Origin: Bacteroidota bacterium
GTDB lineage: Bacteria > Bacteroidota > Bacteroidia > Chitinophagales > Saprospiraceae
DNA length: 64,000 nucleotides
NCBI GenBank assembly: GCA_016124585.1
Contig: WGNL01000017.1
Coordinates: forward strand, 1 to 64,000
Direction of reading: 5' to 3'
Both the position numbers and the translations under genes were made by a program. The notes below the pieces were generated by a model. It saw only the letters and a list, made by a program, of their open reading frames with translations. It was not told the DNA's origin and ran no database searches. Every line of letters starts with the position of its first letter. The first letter of the stretch is position 1. Of this stretch, positions 59,679 through 64,000 are shown in pieces.

Positions 59679-61337
59679 ATGAAAAACTACGTCATAGGAT
59701 TAGACTACGGTTCGGACTCGGTGAGGGCCGTCCTGATAGATGCGGGAAACGGCGCTGAGCTCGCCTCCAGCGTCCACTATTATCAGAGGTGGAAGGCGGG
59801 CAAATACTGCGACCCGTCCATCAACCAGTTCCGTCAGCACCCGCTCGACCATATCGAGGGATTGGAAAACACCATCAAGGCCGTGGTGAAGGAATCCGGC
59901 GTAGCGCCCGAATCGGTGCGTGGCATCTGCGTGGACACGACGGGCAGCTCGCCCATTGCGGTAGCGAAAGACGGCACGCCGCTCTGCATGGTGCCCGGTT
60001 TCGGGGAAAACCCCAACGCCATGATGGTGCTCTGGAAAGACCACACGGCCATTGCGGAAGCAGAGGAAATCAACACGCTGGCGAGAAGCTGGGGCGGCGA
60101 GGACTTCACCAAGTACGAGGGCGGCATCTATTCGTCCGAATGGTTTTGGGCGAAAATCCTGCACGTCATCCGGGAGGACGAGGCAGTGCGGAACGGGGCG
60201 CACACGTGGGTCGAGCACTGCGACCTGATGACCAATATCCTCATTGGCAACGACGACATCGACAGCCTGAAGCGCAGCCGCTGCGCCGCCGGGCACAAGG
60301 CCATGTGGCACGAGGACTGGGACGGGCTGCCGCCAAAACCTTTCCTGGAAAAGCTGCACCCGCACCTCGCCGACCTGCGTGACCGGATGTACCGTGACAC
60401 CTACACTTCCGACCTCGCAGCCGGAACCCTGAGCGCCGATTGGGCTGAGAAACTCGGACTGACCACCGACACGGTCATTGCCGTAGGCACCTTCGATGCC
60501 CATGCCGGGGCCGTCGGGGTGAGCGTGGAGGAACACAGTCTCGTGCGGGTCATGGGCACTTCCACCTGTGACATGATGGTGGCTTCGAAAGACATTATTG
60601 GTGGCAATACGGTGAGGGGCATCTGCGGCCAAGTGGACGGTTCCATCATTCCGGGCATGGTTGGGCTAGAGGCTGGACAGAGCGCCTTCGGTGACGTGTT
60701 GGCTTGGTTCAAGGACGTGCTGATGTGGCCAATGGACAATGTCTTGCAAAACAGTGAAAGCATTTCTGCGGAGCAAAAACAGAGACTGGCCGATGAACTT
60801 GACCAGCATCTGCTTCGCAAACTGACGGAGCAAGCCGAGGCCATTCCCCTAAGCGAAAGTTTGCCCATCGCCCTTGATTGGATAAATGGCCGCCGAACTC
60901 CCGACGCCAACCAAGCACTGAAAAGTGCCATTTCCGGACTGTCTTTGGGTACAAAAGCACCACATATTTTCAAGGCGCTCGTGCACTCGATTTGCTTTGG
61001 TTCCAAAAAAATCGTGGACCGATTCGAGGACGAGGGCGTCCAAATCAAGAAGGTCGTCGGCATCGGCGGAGTGGCCCGCAAGTCGCCGTACATCATGCAG
61101 ACGCTGGCGAATGTGCTGAACCGCCCCATCGTCGTGGCAGCGTCTGACCAAGCTCCGGCGCTCGGTGCAGCGATTTACGCAACCGTGGCAGCTGCCCTTT
61201 ACCCGGATGTGTTGTCGGCGAGCAAAAAACTGGCGAGCAGCTTCGAAGCGGAGTATTATCCGCAGGCAGAACAGGTTGCGGTCTTTGAAAAACTGATGGG
61301 GAGATATGAGGAGCTGGCGGAGTTTATTGAAGGTTGA
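59679..61337 (+). CDS. araB: Ribulokinase AraB
   Basis: AraB phosphorylates L-ribulose to L-ribulose-5-phosphate. The 552-residue FGGY kinase shows the N-terminal VIGLDYGSDSVRAVLIDAGNG, the substrate segment GICVDTTGSSPIAV, FDAHAGAVGV with the catalytic Asp, MGTSTCDMMV, the GGVARKSPYIMQTLANVLNRPI adenosine segment and a C-terminal SDQAPALGAAIYATVAAALYPD. Length and motifs fit bacterial AraB well. araD and araA follow on the same strand. From here to the end of araA the sequence is visibly richer in G+C than the rhamnose and susC genes. Confidence 0.94.
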   Translation: MKNYVIGLDYGSDSVRAVLIDAGNGAELASSVHYYQRWKAGKYCDPSINQFRQHPLDHIEGLENTIKAVVKESGVAPESVRGICVDTTGSSPIAVAKDGTPLCMVPGFGENPNAMMVLWKDHTAIAEAEEINTLARSWGGEDFTKYEGGIYSSEWFWAKILHVIREDEAVRNGAHTWVEHCDLMTNILIGNDDIDSLKRSRCAAGHKAMWHEDWDGLPPKPFLEKLHPHLADLRDRMYRDTYTSDLAAGTLSADWAEKLGLTTDTVIAVGTFDAHAGAVGVSVEEHSLVRVMGTSTCDMMVASKDIIGGNTVRGICGQVDGSIIPGMVGLEAGQSAFGDVLAWFKDVLMWPMDNVLQNSESISAEQKQRLADELDQHLLRKLTEQAEAIPLSESLPIALDWINGRRTPDANQALKSAISGLSLGTKAPHIFKALVHSICFGSKKIVDRFEDEGVQIKKVVGIGGVARKSPYIMQTLANVLNRPIVVAASDQAPALGAAIYATVAAALYPDVLSASKKLASSFEAEYYPQAEQVAVFEKLMGRYEELAEFIEG

Positions 61338-61428
61338 TAACAGTTTATAATAGTTGATAACGGTTGATTGCCCGAATATCGCAGTCACCTATCAACCATT
61401 ATCAACCGCTATCAACCATTATCAACCA
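61332..61428. repeat. Word-repeat hairpin element between araB and araD
   Basis: The left arm (61332-61370) reads GGTTGATAAC, AGTTGATAAC, GGTTGATTGC; the right arm (61388-61428) repeats ATCAACC four times (CTATCAACC, TTATCAACC, CTATCAACC, TTATCAACC). The centre CGAATATCGCAGTC matches that of the element at 54375, so the two share ancestry. It covers the araB stop and ends 3 bp before the araD ATG. Confidence 0.78.
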
Positions 61429-61431
61429 GAA

Positions 61432-62127
61432 ATGAGATACAACGACCTAAAACAAGAATGCTACGAGGCCAACATGGAGCTGAACGCCCTCAACCTCGTC
61501 ATCTACACCTTCGGCAACGTGAGTGCCGTGGACCGTACGGCGGGCGTCTTCGCCATCAAGCCGAGCGGGGTGCCTTACCAGGTTTTGAGGCCGGAGGACA
61601 TCGTGATCTTGGACTTCGACAACAACGTGGTGGAAGGCACGAAGCGCCCATCTTCCGATACGAAGACCCATGCTTGGCTGTACAAGAATTGGGAAAAAAT
61701 CGGCGGCATTGCCCACACCCACGCCAAGTTTTCGGTGGCCTGGGCACAGGCGCAGCGGGACATCCCCATCTTCGGGACGACCCACGCCGACCACCTGACC
61801 GCCGACATCCCCTGCGCCGAGCCGATGCGGGACGACCTCATCGAGGGCAACTACGAGCACAACACGGGCATCCAAATCACGGACTGCTTTGCGGAGCGGA
61901 AAATTGACTACGGGGAGGTGCCGATGGTGCTGATTGGAAACCACGGGCCGTTTACCTGGGGGAAGAATGCGGCCAAAGCGGTGTACCACAGCAAGGTGCT
62001 GGAGGCCGTGGCCGAGATGGCCTACTTGACATTGCAGATCAACCCCCATGCGCCAAGGCTGAAAGATTCATTGATAAAAAAACACTACGAACGTAAGCAC
62101 GGAAAAAACGCCTATTACGGTCAATAA
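61432..62127 (+). CDS. araD: L-ribulose-5-phosphate 4-epimerase AraD
   Basis: AraD epimerises L-ribulose-5-phosphate to D-xylulose-5-phosphate, the entry to the pentose phosphate pathway. From the ATG at 61432 the product has 231 residues, the same length as E. coli AraD. Zinc ligands are visible in GIAHTHAKFSVAW (two His) and IGNHGPFTWG (third His). GNVSAVDRTAGVFAIKPSGVPY, FGTTHADHLTADIPCAEPM and NTGIQITDCF are family segments. The frame is open 26 codons upstream, but that part is the hairpin element and does not look like AraD. Confidence 0.95.
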   Translation: MRYNDLKQECYEANMELNALNLVIYTFGNVSAVDRTAGVFAIKPSGVPYQVLRPEDIVILDFDNNVVEGTKRPSSDTKTHAWLYKNWEKIGGIAHTHAKFSVAWAQAQRDIPIFGTTHADHLTADIPCAEPMRDDLIEGNYEHNTGIQITDCFAERKIDYGEVPMVLIGNHGPFTWGKNAAKAVYHSKVLEAVAEMAYLTLQINPHAPRLKDSLIKKHYERKHGKNAYYGQ

Positions 62128-62141
62128 ACTGAACGATTTTA

Positions 62142-63650
62142 ATGAAGAAAATTGAGAACAAAGAAATCTGGTTCATCACCGGAAGCCAGCATTTGTACGG
62201 GCCAGAGACCCTGAAGCAGGTGGCGCAGCACTCCCAGAGCGTTGTGGACGGGCTGAACGCTGACGCTGGACTGTTGGTGGGATTGAAGTACAAGGAGGTG
62301 GTGAAGACCCCTGATGAAATCCTCCAGACCTGTATTGCGGCGAACGCCGACCCGAACTGCATTGGCGTGGTGGTCTGGATGCACACGTTTTCCCCTGCCA
62401 AAATGTGGATACGGGGGCTGTCGAACCTTCGCAAACCGCTCTGCCACCTGCACACGCAGTACAATGCCGAAATCCCGTGGGAGAGCATCGACATGGACTT
62501 CATGAACCTGAACCAAGCGGCGCACGGCGACCGGGAGTTCGGTCACATCATGTCGAGGATGCGGAAGAAGCGGAAAATCGTGGTGGGCCACTGGCAAAGC
62601 CCGTCCGTTCGGCAAAAACTGGCCGTCTGGTCACGGGTGGCGATGGGCTGGCACGAGTTGCAGACGCTGAAACTGACCCGCATCGGCGACAACATGCGGG
62701 AGGTGGCCGTGACAGAGGGCGACAAGGTCGAGGCACAGCTCCGCTTTGGCTTTTCGGTGAACGGATACGACACAACTGATGTGCTGCGCTTCCTGCCAGA
62801 GGCTTCGGCCAGCGAGGTGACAAACTTGCTTGAGGCCTACGAGAGCGAATACAATTTGACCGCTTCGCTGAAAAAGGGCGGCAACCAACGGGAGTCGCTC
62901 GTAGAGGCGGCCCGCATCGAACTGGCGCTGCGGGGATTTTTGGATAACGGCGGCTTCGGTGCCTTCACCGATACTTTCGAGAACCTCGGCCAGTTCAAAC
63001 AACTGCCAGGACTTGCCGTGCAGCGCCTTATGGCCGACGGCTACGGCTTTGGTGGGGAAGGCGATTGGAAAACCTCGGCCATGCTCCGTTGCATGAAAGT
63101 GATGGCGCAGGGACTGGACGGCGGCACCTCGTTCATGGAGGACTACACCTACCATTTTACCCCGGAAAAATCCTACGTGCTCGGCTCGCACATGCTCGAA
63201 ATCTGCCCCAGCATTGCTTCGCACAAGCCTTCCTGCGAGATTCACCCGTTGGGCATCGGCGGCAAGGCCGACCCGGTCCGCCTCGTGTTCAACAGCGCCA
63301 CCGGACCGGCCATCAATGCGTCACTGGTGGACATGGGCAACCGTTTTCGACTGATAATCAACGAAGTGGAAGCCGTTTCGCCGAAGGCGGAATTGCCGAA
63401 ACTGCCCGTGGCACGGGTGCTCTGGGATGCAAAGCCGAACCTAGAAGTGGCTGCCACGGCGTGGATTCTGGCGGGCGGGGCGCACCACACCGTTTACACC
63501 CAAGCCCTCACAACGGAGTACATGGAGGACTTCGCCGACATGGCGGGCATCGAAATCGTCGTCATCGACGAGCAAACGAATATTCGAGATTTCAAGAACT
63601 TACTCAATGCGAATGAGGTGTACTATCACCTGTTTCAGCATGGAATGTAA
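62142..63650 (+). CDS. araA: L-arabinose isomerase AraA
   Basis: AraA converts L-arabinose to L-ribulose with a manganese ion. The 502-residue length is normal. Family text includes [90 protein letters not shown] and the metal-site segments [24 protein letters not shown] and [13 protein letters not shown]. It follows araD by 14 bp. With araB and araD the arabinose pathway to xylulose-5-phosphate is complete in this window. Confidence 0.96.
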   Translation: MKKIENKEIWFITGSQHLYGPETLKQVAQHSQSVVDGLNADAGLLVGLKYKEVVKTPDEILQTCIAANADPNCIGVVVWMHTFSPAKMWIRGLSNLRKPLCHLHTQYNAEIPWESIDMDFMNLNQAAHGDREFGHIMSRMRKKRKIVVGHWQSPSVRQKLAVWSRVAMGWHELQTLKLTRIGDNMREVAVTEGDKVEAQLRFGFSVNGYDTTDVLRFLPEASASEVTNLLEAYESEYNLTASLKKGGNQRESLVEAARIELALRGFLDNGGFGAFTDTFENLGQFKQLPGLAVQRLMADGYGFGGEGDWKTSAMLRCMKVMAQGLDGGTSFMEDYTYHFTPEKSYVLGSHMLEICPSIASHKPSCEIHPLGIGGKADPVRLVFNSATGPAINASLVDMGNRFRLIINEVEAVSPKAELPKLPVARVLWDAKPNLEVAATAWILAGGAHHTVYTQALTTEYMEDFADMAGIEIVVIDEQTNIRDFKNLLNANEVYYHLFQHGM

Positions 63651-63657
63651 TCAGTGA

Positions 63658-63754
63658 GGGATTGGAAAGCCCGAAGGGATTTCTAAGCCTGAACGGACAT
63701 GGAATTTATTTTAAATTGGCCGGGCTTTCCAATCCCATTGGGCTTAGAAATCCC
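63658..63754. repeat. Interleaved double inverted repeat, A-B-A'-B' order
   Basis: A is GGGATTGGAAAGCCCG (63658-63673), B is GGGATTTCTAAGCC (63676-63689), A' is CGGGCTTTCCAATCCC (63721-63736), B' is GGCTTAGAAATCCC (63741-63754). A/A' and B/B' are each perfect. The order means both stems cannot nest; both together would make a pseudoknot. It fills the gap between araA and the mutarotase gene. Confidence 0.82.
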
Positions 63755-63772
63755 TCCTATCAACCAACAAAA

Positions 63773-64000
63773 ATGAACAAACCTTTTTCCCATCTACTCA
63801 TCATCGCCCTCGTGGCGGCAACTTCCATTTTTATGGTAAACTGCAAAAACGAAACGCCACCAACACAGGAGGCTGAAACGCCTGCTCCGGCTGCCACCGC
63901 CATTGCGAAAGCACCTTTCGGCACAACAGCGGACGGACAAGCCGTGGAAAAGTATTCCTTGAAAAACAAGCAAGGCATGCAGGTGGATGTGATTACGTAC
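63773..64000 (+). CDS. Lipoprotein, start of a galactose mutarotase/aldose 1-epimerase (3' end outside window)
   Basis: Seventy-six codons are visible. MNKPFSHLLIIALVAATSIFMVNCKNE is a signal peptide with lipobox (MVNC), followed by an Ala/Pro/Thr-rich linker and then FGTTADGQAVEKYSLKNKQGMQVDVITY, which is the typical opening of aldose 1-epimerases. The enzyme would interconvert alpha and beta anomers of a sugar, here plausibly arabinose, outside the cytoplasm. It follows the araA gene in the same direction, after the interleaved repeat. Confidence 0.8.
   Translation, partial: MNKPFSHLLIIALVAATSIFMVNCKNETPPTQEAETPAPAATAIAKAPFGTTADGQAVEKYSLKNKQGMQVDVITY

Noticed and set aside
59700-60632. Minus-strand open frame of 310 codons opposite araB
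   Set aside because: araB is complete and typical. The reverse frame is a by-product of GC-rich codons.
61354-61431. N-terminal extension of AraD
   Set aside because: The extra 26 codons are the translated word-repeat hairpin. The ATG at 61432 gives exactly the usual 231 residues.
1-64000. Mobile elements, phage genes, defence systems, tRNA or rRNA genes
   Set aside because: No transposase, integrase, restriction, toxin-antitoxin or cas-like protein was seen, and no cloverleaf or rRNA-like sequence was recognised by eye. Short RNAs could have been missed without a covariance search.

Overview
The window is a chromosomal stretch from a member of the Bacteroidota, most likely a Saprospiria-type organism. 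The evidence is a SusC/SusD pair, two proteins ending in type IX secretion (T9SS) sorting domains, a Nudix-type AraR-like regulator, TAnnTTTG -7 promoter elements and many lipoproteins. No rRNA, tRNA, CRISPR array, transposase or phage gene was found.

Layout. (1) 1-5785: 3' part of a very large repeat-built secreted protein with a T9SS tail. (2) 6082-12021, plus strand: ergothioneine genes egtB and egtD, then a UBP zinc-finger protein, a histidine kinase with a cyclic-nucleotide-binding-like domain, and a receiver/glutaredoxin-like/thioredoxin-reductase-like fusion that lacks both expected CxxC motifs. Every gap in this run carries a hairpin-forming word-repeat element. (3) 12246-14692: folE, a DUF2256 protein and an FeS-type cryptochrome/photolyase, preceded by a TTTTGTTTAA palindrome. 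(4) 14689-19631, minus strand: a membrane AraC-family regulator, a secreted protein with a duplicated domain, and a Crp-like regulator / DUF3267 / seven-helix protein / SDR operon. (5) 19865-24687: lipoproteins, an HdeD-like protein and an M1-like peptidase. (6) 24738-30380, minus strand: an ECF sigma factor, SDR, GMC oxidoreductase and GH63-like hydrolase operon. (7) 30514-35150, minus strand: a LytTR regulator with a hybrid CHASE3 kinase, a lipoprotein and two PepSY-like proteins. (8) 35375-36310: a tandem universal stress protein.

(9) 36591-64000 is a sugar-utilisation island. It opens with an L-rhamnose operon (aldolase/dehydrogenase fusion, RhaI-type isomerase, AT-rich FGGY kinase). A divergent AraR-like Nudix repressor follows, then an arabinan locus: SusC, SusD, an FG-GAP/UnbV protein, GH51, two GH43, GH127, a second FG-GAP protein with a T9SS tail, araB, araD, araA and the start of a galactose mutarotase. 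The inferred flow is arabinan cleavage by GH43, uptake through SusCD, release of arabinose by GH51 and GH127, then AraA, AraB and AraD to xylulose-5-phosphate. A 34-bp near-perfect palindrome lies over the -7 element of the susC promoter and is the best candidate operator.

Three families of intergenic palindromes recur across the window: tandem-word hairpins, AACGTCGG-type hairpins, and a related-looking hairpin inside a coding region. A separate 21-bp tandem array encodes heptads.
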